Source of the DNA: Actinomycetota bacterium
Lineage (GTDB): Bacteria; Actinomycetota; Aquicultoria; Aquicultorales; Aquicultoraceae
DNA length: 7,718 nucleotides
Direction of reading: 5' to 3'
NCBI GenBank assembly: GCA_030017355.1
Contig: JASEIR010000120.1
Coordinates: 1-7,718 of the forward strand
The notes under the pieces: model-generated
What the model was told of the DNA's origin: nothing
The model's database searches: none
What the model saw: only the letters and a program-made list of their open reading frames with translations
Shown: piece after piece, positions 1 to 5,681 of the stretch
How the letters are laid out: the number at the start of each line of letters is the position of its first letter
How positions within the stretch are numbered: position 1 is the stretch's first letter
Position numbers and translations under genes: made by a program

Positions 1-39
1 AAAAAGAGAAAATCTATCTCCTCTCACATCTAAAAAGTT

Positions 40-369
40 TTAACCAAGCCAATCCGATAGCTCTGTAACAAATTTTTCTTTTGTTATAATGCCTATTATT
101 CTCTTTTTCACCTCACCGTTCTCGAACAGTATAAAGGTAGGGATACTCCTTATCTGATATTCGCCTGCTAGTCGTTGATTATCGTCAACATTTACTTTGG
201 CAAATTTGATTTTACTGGAGTAGAGATTGGCCAGCTCAGCCATAATGGGAGCAACAAAATTACATGGACCGCACCATGGTGCCCAAAAATCAACAAAGAC
301 TGGCTTGTTGGAACGAGCAACCTCTGCATTAAACGAGTTCTCGCTCACCTCAATGATATCTGCACCCAT
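40..369 (-). CDS. trxA: Thioredoxin
   Basis: This is a cytoplasmic thioredoxin of 109 residues, the usual length for the family, that reduces disulfides and possibly persulfides on partner proteins. The sequence shows the WCGPC active site (Cys33 and Cys36) after the VDFWAPW strand, the helix-kinking proline at Pro41, and the cis-proline loop IPTF with Pro77 that packs against the active site. The residues after the second cysteine are Asn-Phe rather than the common Lys-Met or Arg-type pair, a mild variation. The ATG start is preceded by GGAGG five bases upstream, which overlaps the spacer after the preceding dsrE-like gene only 12 bases away. It is the last recognised gene of a sulfur-related operon, so its likely partners are the two DsrE-type proteins, an inference from position. 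The general thioredoxin call is very secure. Confidence 0.95.
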   Translation of the reverse strand: MGADIIEVSENSFNAEVARSNKPVFVDFWAPWCGPCNFVAPIMAELANLYSSKIKFAKVNVDDNQRLAGEYQIRSIPTFILFENGEVKKRIIGIITKEKFVTELSDWLG

Positions 370-381
370 AACATCCTCCCC

Positions 382-813
382 CTAGAAAGTCAAATTCATG
401 TCTGCCTGCATCACCACGTCTTTATAATATGTTGATGGATCAGCTATCTTTACCCCAAGCACAAAATCCTCAGAAGTCATACCGAACAAAGGAACGTTAA
501 GCGGACAGGCAAGTATTTCGGCTCCTTCAAAGTGGAGCATTTCGAGAAGGTCGCGGGCAGTGGGAAGCTCCATTTCCTCCATGCGTTTCATAACTGCCTC
601 GCTCTCCTCTTTTGGCTGATCGGGAAGACAGATGAGATTATCTACTTTATTCTTATGAAGAGCATTTACTCCCCGTGATCCAAAAAAGATAGTGACTTTT
701 GAGCCAGCCCTTAAAAGGCCTAATGCAGTCATCAAAGCGTTAAATACCTGACAAAGTTCATCATGGAAGCACATGATTGAAACCATCTTCCCTGTTTTTT
801 GCTGAGCGCTCAT
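382..813 (-). CDS. DsrE/DsrF-like family protein (peroxiredoxin-like sulfur carrier)
   Basis: This 143-residue protein has the alpha/beta DsrE fold pattern: an N-terminal strand with MCFHDELCQ, a helix FNALMTALGLLRAG, the strand KVTIFFGSRGV, and a later strand AEILACPLNVPLFGM holding Cys103 at the position where DsrE-family proteins carry their reactive cysteine. Family members accept or relay sulfur as a persulfide, or act as uncharacterised peroxiredoxin-like proteins. Cys15, Cys21 and Cys62 are further cysteines. The ATG start is well supported by AGGAGGT seven bases upstream (821-827). It lies between the TSUP permease and thioredoxin in one operon, which fits a cytoplasmic sulfur relay that thioredoxin could reset. 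It ends in LTF, as does the other DsrE-like protein of this operon. Family assignment is good; the exact sulfur substrate is not determined. Confidence 0.8.
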   Translation of the reverse strand: MSAQQKTGKMVSIMCFHDELCQVFNALMTALGLLRAGSKVTIFFGSRGVNALHKNKVDNLICLPDQPKEESEAVMKRMEEMELPTARDLLEMLHFEGAEILACPLNVPLFGMTSEDFVLGVKIADPSTYYKDVVMQADMNLTF

Positions 814-908
814 CTTACATACCTCCTAATCAAATGCAGACGCTTAAATTTTAAAAGTATCGGCCTTTTAGCCTCCTACATCCATATTCAGTTTTTATGC
901 AAAAAGCT

Positions 909-1718
909 TTATAGGTAATGGAGCTTCTGCAAAACATCAATACACATGCGAATTGCAGCAAACGCAATGACCACCGAAAGAGCTTTCTTTAATGTAGCGG
1001 CCGGAACCTTTTTGGTATACTTTGCGCCAAACCTAGCCCCAGGCACTGCTCCCAACACCACTGCTGCTGTTAAAAGATATGGAACTTGCCCTGTTACGAG
1101 TTTCCCCAGTGCGCCAGAGATAGATGCAACAAAAACGATCCCCATAGTACTTCCAATTGCAATCTTGGTTGGTATGCCAAGAAAGTAAATCATAAGCGGA
1201 GTAAAAATGTAGGCTCCTGGAGCGCCAACCATGCCACCAATAAAACCTATAGTAAGCGCAATTATGAACGCGCCCACCTTATTATACTTCACGTCTTCTG
1301 GCAACACGTCTTCTCCGATCTCCTTTTTAGGAAGTACCATGACAACAGCAGCAAAGGTAGCCATGAAAGCAAAAATGGCAAGAAGTGTCTCGCTTGATGT
1401 CTGCTTGGAGTAAACGGCTCCTATAAATGCTGCTGTAACTGCAGTTATGCCCATAAGAGTAACTAGGCTTTTTGAGACGAGCCGATTCTTGTTATGAACA
1501 AGAAGGCCTGAGATGGATGCGGAAAAAACTACAATTATCGTGATTCCTGCAATTTCTTTCATGCTAAGAGATCCAACGCCTACTAAAGGAGGAACATATA
1601 AAAGAAGGGGGACGAGGATTATCGCGCCTCCCAATCCTAACATTCCAGAGAGAAAGCCACCAGAGAGACCAATCAATAACAGTGTTATAAGTAAACCAAG
1701 AATATCCATGAGCACCAC
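909..1718 (-). CDS. TSUP family (TauE/SafE, DUF81) membrane transporter
   Basis: This 269-residue hydrophobic protein is a TSUP-family permease; members move sulfite, sulfoacetate, thiosulfate or related anions across the cytoplasmic membrane. The protein shows the two-fold internal repeat typical of the family: an N-terminal half with GMLGLGGAIILVPLLL (about 25-40) and a C-terminal half with GMVGAPGAYIFTPLMIYFLGIP (about 162-183) followed by the conserved GSTMGIVFVASISGALGK helix. A charged cytoplasmic loop lies around 130-147. About eight membrane segments can be picked out. The start is uncertain: GTG at 1718, GTG at 1715 or ATG at 1709 (MDILGLL) are all in frame, and none has a strong Shine-Dalgarno site. 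Its place between two dsrE-like genes and behind an ArsR regulator supports a sulfur-compound substrate; import or export cannot be decided from sequence. Confidence 0.88.
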   Translation of the reverse strand: MVLMDILGLLITLLLIGLSGGFLSGMLGLGGAIILVPLLLYVPPLVGVGSLSMKEIAGITIIVVFSASISGLLVHNKNRLVSKSLVTLMGITAVTAAFIGAVYSKQTSSETLLAIFAFMATFAAVVMVLPKKEIGEDVLPEDVKYNKVGAFIIALTIGFIGGMVGAPGAYIFTPLMIYFLGIPTKIAIGSTMGIVFVASISGALGKLVTGQVPYLLTAAVVLGAVPGARFGAKYTKKVPAATLKKALSVVIAFAAIRMCIDVLQKLHYL

Positions 1719-1745
1719 TTTCTAAAATTTAATTCTGAGGTTGAG

Positions 1746-1764
1746 TAGCTGCAGCAGGCAGCTA
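1746..1764 (-). other. Intercistronic stem-loop
   Basis: A perfect 7-bp inverted repeat, TAGCTGC and GCAGCTA, encloses a 5-base loop in the short gap between the first dsrE-like gene and the TSUP gene. No T-run follows on the minus strand, so it is not a standard terminator. It could affect mRNA processing, or partial attenuation of the downstream genes. The structure is seen directly; its role is inference. Confidence 0.4.
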
Positions 1765-1776
1765 TAGCCCGCTTAA

Positions 1777-2097
1777 CTAAAACGTTAAAACCTTGTCGCT
1801 TTCAACAATAATGCGGTACATATCCTTCATGCCGCCTACCGGGCAAAGCTTTGGGCTTATTCCCCTTATTTTCTCTGAGCAGCTGCCACAGCAAAAAATC
1901 TCGCCACCAAGTTCTTGCAGTTGTTTCATCATCTCAGTAACAGGAAACTGCTCTGTATCCAATTGTTCTGCCTCAACCCCTTTACCAGTGAGAAAAACCT
2001 TCACTTCATCGCCATTCGCAAGGGGCTGAAGGCCAAATCTAAATGCATTCCAAACTGTTTCTGGGTCATTTGAATTCACTATGATTCCAAACTTCAT
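1777..2097 (-). CDS. DsrE family protein (small cysteine-rich sulfur carrier)
   Basis: This 106-residue protein matches the compact DsrE/DsrF-type fold: N-terminal strand MKFGIIVNSNDPETVWNAFR, a second strand DEVKVFLTGKGVE, then GGEIFCCGSCSEKIRG and a C-terminal MKDMYRIIVESDKVLTF. The cysteine cluster Cys69, Cys70 and Cys73, together with Cys85, sits on the loop where family members hold their sulfur-binding cysteine, so persulfide binding or transfer is likely. Its ATG overlaps the stop of the arsR gene as TAATG, and its AGGAGG site (2103-2108) is formed by the last arginine codons of arsR, so the two are probably translationally coupled. The TSUP gene follows. A cytoplasmic role in receiving or delivering sulfur is inferred from family and context; the partner is unknown. 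Confidence 0.83.
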   Translation of the reverse strand: MKFGIIVNSNDPETVWNAFRFGLQPLANGDEVKVFLTGKGVEAEQLDTEQFPVTEMMKQLQELGGEIFCCGSCSEKIRGISPKLCPVGGMKDMYRIIVESDKVLTF

Positions 2098-2438
2098 TAG
2101 CGCCTCCTATTTCCTGGATAAGTTCCTTTTTTTGTAACTGGGCAGCAGGCGGGGGCTGGCAGTGTGCCCTTGTATTCTTTCTTTAAGATCTCTAAAACAT
2201 CTAGAATTATGGGGTCCACAAGAAAGTAGCATCTCAGCCGACCATCCATATAGTAATCTATCAGGCCATATCTTCTAAGGAGCCCTAGATGCTGCGATAT
2301 ATTTGGCTGACTTGCTGGCATTGATTCTTCAAAGTCGCTTACGCATTTTACTCCTTCTGATAGCTCTTCTAATATTTGCACTCTTACCGGATGTGCAATA
2401 ATCCTTAAAAGCTCGATTTTTCTATTCTTTGATCTCAT
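2097..2438 (-). CDS. ArsR/SmtB family winged-helix repressor
   Basis: This roughly 113-residue protein is an ArsR-family dimeric repressor. It has the HPVRVQILEEL helix, the recognition helix region SQPNISQHLGLLRRYGLI (about 43-60) and the wing YYMDGRLRCYFLV (62-74). Cys32 lies in KCVSDF, aligned with the first cysteine of the classic CVCDL inducer motif, but the second cysteine position is serine. Further cysteines are Cys70 in the wing and Cys98-Cys99 near the C-terminus, so the protein may sense persulfide, a metal or an arsenical. I chose ATG at 2438 because GGAG lies six bases upstream; in-frame TTG at 2450 and ATG at 2444 would place the Shine-Dalgarno inside or against the gene. It is the first gene of the sulfur operon and probably represses it. 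The effector is inference. Confidence 0.9.
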   Translation of the reverse strand: MRSKNRKIELLRIIAHPVRVQILEELSEGVKCVSDFEESMPASQPNISQHLGLLRRYGLIDYYMDGRLRCYFLVDPIILDVLEILKKEYKGTLPAPACCPVTKKGTYPGNRRR

Positions 2439-2444
2439 GGCCAT

Positions 2445-2448
2445 CTCC
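2445..2448 (-). promoter_or_regulatory. Ribosome binding site deciding the arsR start
   Basis: GGAG lies six bases before ATG at 2438, a normal spacing. The two longer in-frame starts, ATG at 2444 and TTG at 2450, would have it touching or inside the coding region, so the 2438 start is preferred. Confidence 0.6.
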
Positions 2449-2471
2449 AATCACCCAATTATAAAAATATA

Positions 2472-2489
2472 TGCTTATATTATTATGCA
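2472..2489. promoter_or_regulatory. Candidate ArsR operator (imperfect palindrome)
   Basis: An imperfect inverted repeat of the form TGCnTA, six bases, TAnGCA lies in a very A+T-rich stretch and covers the predicted -10 box of the arsR operon promoter. ArsR-family repressors commonly bind A+T-rich palindromes over their own promoters, so this is the best candidate operator. The palindrome is short, and A+T-rich DNA makes chance symmetry likely. Confidence 0.35.
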
Positions 2490-2507
2490 ATTATATATGG
2501 TTGTCAA
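2479..2507 (-). promoter_or_regulatory. Sigma-70/sigma-A type promoter of the sulfur operon
   Basis: On the minus strand a perfect -35 hexamer TTGACA (2507-2502) is followed after 17 bases by AATAAT (2484-2479), five of six matches to TATAAT. It lies about 40 bases ahead of the chosen arsR start and is the only good promoter ahead of the five co-oriented genes. The spacing and -35 match are strong. Confidence 0.65.
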
Positions 2508-2605
2508 CTATTTAGGGAACAATTTGTTTACTGATTTAAGCATTGCAGGCTAAAAATGCCGCCGGGTTACTGGCCAATTAGTCCAAAGAGTAATTTTGAG
2601 GCTAA
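2508..2605. other. Intergenic gap with no recognised gene
   Basis: Between the arsR promoter and the protease terminator I see no open frame with a ribosome site, no tRNA-like fold and no known riboswitch pattern. A 10-base direct repeat AGGCTAAAAA occurs at 2547 and again at 2599, the second touching the terminator. It is probably incidental. Confidence 0.5.
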
Positions 2606-2633
2606 AAAAGCGGGGCTGTTAAGCCCCGCTTTT
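2606..2633 (-). terminator. Rho-independent terminator of the protease gene
   Basis: A perfect 12-bp stem, whose core is GCGGGGC pairing with GCCCCGC, closes a 4-base loop (2618-2621). On the minus strand the hairpin is followed by a run of six T residues, the layout of an intrinsic terminator for transcripts coming from the protease gene that ends at 2703. On the plus strand the T run is shorter, and no plus-strand gene reaches it. Confidence 0.9.
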
Positions 2634-2702
2634 CTGCTTTCTATTACTACTTGCGTCGACAATGCTCTGCGCTAATTATTATACTGCTATATTAATTATT
2701 TA

Positions 2703-3626
2703 TTATTGTGCATTGACTAGAGCCTCGGCATCTATCAAGCCTGCCCCTACTTCCTCTGGTGCGCCTAAGATTGGCTCTGCTGTTCCCACCACCAACGAGC
2801 GCATTGCATCTGGTGAAAGCAACGGATTTACCTGCAATTTAAGAGCAATGGCACCGGTAACATGAGGTGCAGCCATGCTAGTGCCACTCATCGTAGCATA
2901 TCCTGCATTCTTGTAAGTTGAATAAATATTAACACCTGGCGCAGCTATATCAACCTCTGGTCCGCGGCTGCTCCATGGGGCAACAGCATCATTGCTATCG
3001 GTTGCAGCAACCGCAATTACCTCGTTATATTTTGCTGGATAGCTTACGGTGTCTGAGCCAGGCCCGCTATTTCCTGCAGCTGCAACCATAATTATCCCAG
3101 CGTTATATGCTCTTATTACTGCGTCATGGATTGATTGGTTATCTGAGCTTGCGCCAAAGCTCATATTTACAACTTTGATGCCATTTTGTATGCACCAGTC
3201 TAGACCTTCAATAATGTCTGAGGCATAGCCAGAACCGCTGGCACCCAATACTTTTACCGCATAGAGAGAAGCGCTAGGCCCAACACCGATAACCCCAATT
3301 CCATTACCGCGAACTGCTGCGACTATGCCAGCAACGTGACTTCCATGCCCGTTGTCATCATCTGGCTCTTTCCGCGGATTAATCGTGTTAATACCGCCCT
3401 TTACATTAGCGCCTAAGTCTGGATGATCCAAATCAATTCCGGTATCAAGGATTGCAACTTTTACACCAGTCGCCGTTGATGTTGCCCATGCCAAATCCGC
3501 ATCAATTCTATCTACCCCCCACTGTAGGCTTTCAGGCGGCTGTGTTGGGGCTTTCTTGCCAGCGGCAATTCGCTTACCAGTAGCGTAAAAAACAATGTCG
3601 TCATCTACACGTAAAACTCCGGGCTC
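2703..3626 (-). CDS. S8 subtilisin-like serine protease, catalytic part (frameshifted from its propeptide)
   Basis: This is the catalytic portion of a secreted subtilisin-like endopeptidase. All active-site elements are present; numbered in the repaired 388-residue protein they are Asp142 in AILDTGID, His175 in NGHGSHVAG, the oxyanion Asn267 in AAAGNSGPG, and Ser331 in MSGTSMAAPH. HGSHVAG replaces the more usual HGTHVAG. The reading frame opens just after a seven-A run, where it joins the propeptide frame by a one-base shift; the linker contains PGVLRVDDDIVFYAT (end of the I9 domain) and ESLQWGVDRIDADLAW, the typical start of a mature subtilisin. The only in-frame start nearby, TTG at 3494, falls within that conserved segment, so it is not a credible independent start. 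The gene ends shortly after the catalytic serine region without extra domains, and a strong terminator follows. It may be a sequencing error, a recent pseudogene, or a slippage-expressed gene. Confidence 0.9.
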   Translation of the reverse strand, partial: EPGVLRVDDDIVFYATGKRIAAGKKAPTQPPESLQWGVDRIDADLAWATSTATGVKVAILDTGIDLDHPDLGANVKGGINTINPRKEPDDDNGHGSHVAGIVAAVRGNGIGVIGVGPSASLYAVKVLGASGSGYASDIIEGLDWCIQNGIKVVNMSFGASSDNQSIHDAVIRAYNAGIIMVAAAGNSGPGSDTVSYPAKYNEVIAVAATDSNDAVAPWSSRGPEVDIAAPGVNIYSTYKNAGYATMSGTSMAAPHVTGAIALKLQVNPLLSPDAMRSLVVGTAEPILGAPEEVGAGLIDAEALVNAQ

Positions 3627-3870
3627 TTTTTTTAAGGGCTACTACTGCTTTTGGTGGAAGTAGTACGGCTTTGCCTTCGATTAAGTTCAGATCTTTTACC
3701 TTAATGCCACCGAACTTTTTAATCAATGCATCTCGAGCAGGTTCATTAACTGCTTTATTAAACACGACGATTTTCCGCACAAGGCCCTGATTGCCAGACG
3801 CTATAGCTGGAAAACTAAGCACGGCAAGCATTATAACTGCAAGCATCAGTGCTATCGACTTTCTTCTCAT
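3601..3870 (-). CDS. Signal peptide and I9 inhibitor propeptide of the subtilisin (N-terminal fragment)
   Basis: This 89-residue frame encodes the front of the same protease. Residues 1-25 form a Sec signal peptide: MRRK, a hydrophobic core LMLAVIMLAVL, and an AIAS-type cleavage region. From about residue 32 the sequence RKIVVFNKAVNEPARDALIKKFGGIKVKDLNLIEGKAVLLPPKAVVALKK follows the I9 inhibitor pattern, which acts as an intramolecular chaperone and inhibitor until it is cleaved. The last eight residues (RARSFTCR) are out of frame; removing one A from the run at 3627-3633 restores reading into EPGVLRVDDD and the catalytic domain. The ATG has an AGAGG/GGGA-type ribosome site about eight bases upstream, and an extended -10 promoter lies further up. 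As written it would give a short secreted product without protease activity. Confidence 0.85.
   Translation of the reverse strand: MRRKSIALMLAVIMLAVLSFPAIASGNQGLVRKIVVFNKAVNEPARDALIKKFGGIKVKDLNLIEGKAVLLPPKAVVALKKRARSFTCR
3627..3633 (-). other. Frameshift site in a seven-A run
   Basis: On the minus strand the codons CTT AAA AAA AGA carry seven consecutive A residues. With six A residues the propeptide and catalytic frames join exactly at KKEPGVLRV. The shift needed is +1 (or -2), so the canonical -1 slippery heptamer is not in the right phase. A homopolymer sequencing error or a true one-base insertion is the simplest reading. Confidence 0.85.
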
Positions 3871-3929
3871 ATATTCTTCCCTCTAAATAGCTAACCTACC
3901 AGCAATTTGGCTATACTTTACAGTTAGCA

Positions 3930-3938
3930 ATTATACCA
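3930..3938 (-). promoter_or_regulatory. Extended -10 promoter of the protease gene
   Basis: On the minus strand TGG is followed directly by a perfect TATAAT, the extended -10 arrangement TGnTATAAT, about 60 bases ahead of the protease ATG at 3870. No convincing -35 hexamer is seen 17 bases upstream, which an extended -10 can tolerate. A 6-base inverted repeat (GCTAAC at 3890-3895, GTTAGC at 3923-3928) falls in the leader and has no clear function. Confidence 0.55.
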
Positions 3939-4018
3939 CAAATGTAGAAAGCCTAACAGATGTAAAAGTTGCCTTGATCTGAAATGGGCCTTCAAGGTGG
4001 GCTAAGCGAGTTTTTCAA

Positions 4019-4060
4019 ATTACACTAAAAGTTACCAATATTACACTAAAGGTTAGCAAG
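4019..4060. repeat. 21-bp tandem duplication over the end of the TPR-like gene
   Basis: Two adjacent 21-base units (4019-4039 and 4040-4060) share 18 of 21 positions, beginning ATTACACTAAA in both. On the minus strand the upstream copy holds the last codons and TAG stop of the TPR-like gene, and the second copy repeats those codons and a TAG in the same frame. It therefore creates a tandem backup stop seven codons downstream. Confidence 0.8.
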
Positions 4061-4696
4061 CTCTTTGATCTTTCTATATAAGCCGTCGTTTGACTTTGCA
4101 ACCAGTGAAAACGTTTCCTTATCATAGTGAAGGCCCGAGAAAAATTTCTGCGATGCATTAATTGCTTCTCTAGCAAACTCTTGTGCGCTGCCAGCATCAC
4201 CCTTGAAATCTGCAATGATGGCCTTTATTGTATTATACCTGTAAATGCGCTCCGGATTATTTGCTAGGTCGGAAAATTCGTTTAGAGCACCTAGAATCTC
4301 GTCATAAAGATCAGTGAGCCCATAGGTTATAGCAAATATGCCAAAAGAAAGGGCTGCATCGGTTTTAAAGCTTGGGTATTTTCTTTGAGCTTCCAGGGAT
4401 TCTCTGTAGGCCTGGATTGCCTCTGGGAAAAAACCAAGGTCACTTAAGCACTCTGCCTTTTGAAGGTATGCCATGGCAAGCTGAGATGGCTCAGGGCATT
4501 CTTCAATTAGCAGGTTAAGCAGCTCTATTGCGTAAGAAACCATGAGGGGAAGATGGGAATCTCGGAGGTGAAGTGCCTGTATGCGCAGATATTGCGCCTT
4601 GTGAAAAGGATTATCTACTTTTGCAAGACGTGCAAAAAATTCTTCTCTATCTTCCTGCGACCAGGTTGTCTTTCTAAACCACTCTTTAGCATTCAT
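4046..4696 (-). CDS. TPR-like helical protein of unknown function
   Basis: This 216-residue protein is predicted to be soluble and almost wholly helical. Residues about 72-103 (QLAMAYLQKAECLSDLGFFPEAIQAYRESLEA) match a tetratricopeptide repeat, with the small, Gly and Ala consensus positions; the flanking helices are repeat-like but degenerate. The N-terminus has a distinct motif, WFRKTTWSQEDREEFFARL then KAQYLRIQAL, which I associate with a family of uncharacterised TPR proteins, from memory only. There is no signal peptide or membrane segment. The ATG lies one base after the TAA of the upstream gene, so translation is probably coupled. TPR proteins act as protein-binding scaffolds; its partner may be the upstream protein, but this is only suggested by the pairing. 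The gene ends in a tandemly duplicated stop region. No enzymatic function can be assigned. Confidence 0.75.
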   Translation of the reverse strand: MNAKEWFRKTTWSQEDREEFFARLAKVDNPFHKAQYLRIQALHLRDSHLPLMVSYAIELLNLLIEECPEPSQLAMAYLQKAECLSDLGFFPEAIQAYRESLEAQRKYPSFKTDAALSFGIFAITYGLTDLYDEILGALNEFSDLANNPERIYRYNTIKAIIADFKGDAGSAQEFAREAINASQKFFSGLHYDKETFSLVAKSNDGLYRKIKELANL

Positions 4697-4697
4697 C

Positions 4698-5606
4698 TTA
4701 GTTTAGTTTCTCAATTCTTGGTTTATAGTCAAGCTTTTTTAAGAGATTTAGATAATCTTGGGGGGCTACATCTTCCCATCTTTTATTCATCAGGGCTAAG
4801 AATGTGGCTTCAAGGACATTAGTGCCAAAAGAACGGCCGTTAAATACCGGCGTAGTGGTTATCAACAATTCCACCCCTCGCTCCTTTAAGTCTTCCACAT
4901 CTTGCTTGGTTGTTGTGTTTGTAAGAATCCACTTGCCTTTCATATCCCTTGGCATATATTTGCGAATAAAAAGAAAGTCCCCTGCGATTATATCCGATTC
5001 TCTGTAGAATTTGGTGTACTTTTCTCGCGGCTCTTTTTCCTGGCTACTGCCAGTTGGATAGATAAGCTTAAACGGTAGTCTTGTCACAACCGGCAAAAAG
5101 ATGTATGTTGCTAGGAAACGAAACGTGGCTATGCTGCGGACTGGTAAATAAATACCAAGCCCAAAGATAGCATCACCAAAAGTAATCCGGCAGCCCTGCT
5201 CATGCAAAGCTTCCGCCATTCCAAACCTATCCACAGCACTTACCATGAGAACTGATTTTTCTGATACGGGAAGATTAGTCTCCTCTACCAGGTACCTAAT
5301 GGCCTCTCGTTCAAGAGTGTTTTTTAATCCACTTCCATCAACCACAGGCGTATTTTTAACCACTCTTACAAGCTTTTTCGCATCCCTTATAACAAAACGT
5401 TTTTTGCCAGCATAAAGATAAAGGTCAATTCCACCAAGTCCTATTGCATCAACTTTGCCATCTAAGTCTTTAAGCATTTCTTGGGCACGTTTAAAATCTC
5501 CATCAACCCCTATGCGCTCGATTGATAGCTTCTCCCCTAAAAGCTCAACATTTACTTTGTGATCCCTCTTTGAAGACCCTAGGCTTACACTTACCACTCT
5601 CTTCAA
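4698..5606 (-). CDS. Conserved protein of the type often annotated quinate 5-dehydrogenase
   Basis: This 302-residue cytoplasmic protein resembles, from memory, Gram-positive proteins labelled quinate 5-dehydrogenase; I know of no evidence that these carry out that reaction. Visible blocks are VVSVSLGSSKRDH at the N-terminus, VDAIGLGGIDLYLY (52-65), VVDGSGLKNTLER (88-100), MVSAVDRFGMAEAL (121-134) and FGDAIFGLG (143-151). These Gly-rich strand-turn-helix segments suggest a Rossmann-like nucleotide fold, but I cannot identify the lysine-aspartate catalytic pair of shikimate or quinate dehydrogenases with confidence. The stretch around 157-180 is hydrophobic but probably not a membrane anchor. 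The start is TTG at 5606, supported by AGGAGG (5617-5622) ten bases upstream. The TPR-like gene follows one base after the stop, and a c-di-GMP gene pair is divergent. The protein is real with high confidence; the function label is weak. Confidence 0.7.
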   Translation of the reverse strand: MKRVVSVSLGSSKRDHKVNVELLGEKLSIERIGVDGDFKRAQEMLKDLDGKVDAIGLGGIDLYLYAGKKRFVIRDAKKLVRVVKNTPVVDGSGLKNTLEREAIRYLVEETNLPVSEKSVLMVSAVDRFGMAEALHEQGCRITFGDAIFGLGIYLPVRSIATFRFLATYIFLPVVTRLPFKLIYPTGSSQEKEPREKYTKFYRESDIIAGDFLFIRKYMPRDMKGKWILTNTTTKQDVEDLKERGVELLITTTPVFNGRSFGTNVLEATFLALMNKRWEDVAPQDYLNLLKKLDYKPRIEKLN

Positions 5607-5616
5607 GGCCGGATAC

Positions 5617-5622
5617 CCTCCT
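5617..5622 (-). promoter_or_regulatory. Ribosome binding site supporting a TTG start
   Basis: A perfect AGGAGG on the minus strand sits ten bases before the TTG at 5606. No ATG or GTG lies at a better distance, and the protein beginning there (MKRVVSVSLGSS) has a natural-looking N-terminus. Confidence 0.7.
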
Positions 5623-5681
5623 GGCTATGCAGTTCATAACTCTTTGCCCCATAATATCACACGCTGGGCAACAAACCTTAT

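Noticed and set aside
1..39. Weak hairpin with a T-rich end downstream of thioredoxin on the minus strand.
   Set aside because: The stem is mostly A-U and G-U pairs, and the region is cut by the window edge, so a terminator cannot be claimed.
857..864. GCCGATAC on the minus strand, similar to a sigma-28 -10 element.
   Set aside because: There is no TAAA at 14-16 bases upstream, unlike the plus-strand site at 5682-5708.
871..877. Orphan AGGAGGC ribosome-site-like sequence on the minus strand between the transporter and the second dsrE-like gene.
   Set aside because: No ATG, GTG or TTG follows at usable distance and the frames close quickly, so no small gene can be supported.
946..1725. Several plus-strand open frames opposite the TSUP gene.
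   Set aside because: They have no ribosome sites or recognisable domains and mirror the biased codons of the membrane protein on the other strand.
2547..2608. Two copies of AGGCTAAAAA considered as attachment or regulatory repeats.
   Set aside because: Ten bases, A-rich, and the second copy is part of the terminator flank. No integrase or other mobile gene is nearby.
3972..3997. Inverted repeat CCTTGA/TCAAGG between the TPR-like gene and the protease, considered as a terminator.
   Set aside because: The stem is only 6 bp with a 14-base loop and no proper T-run follows, so support is too weak.
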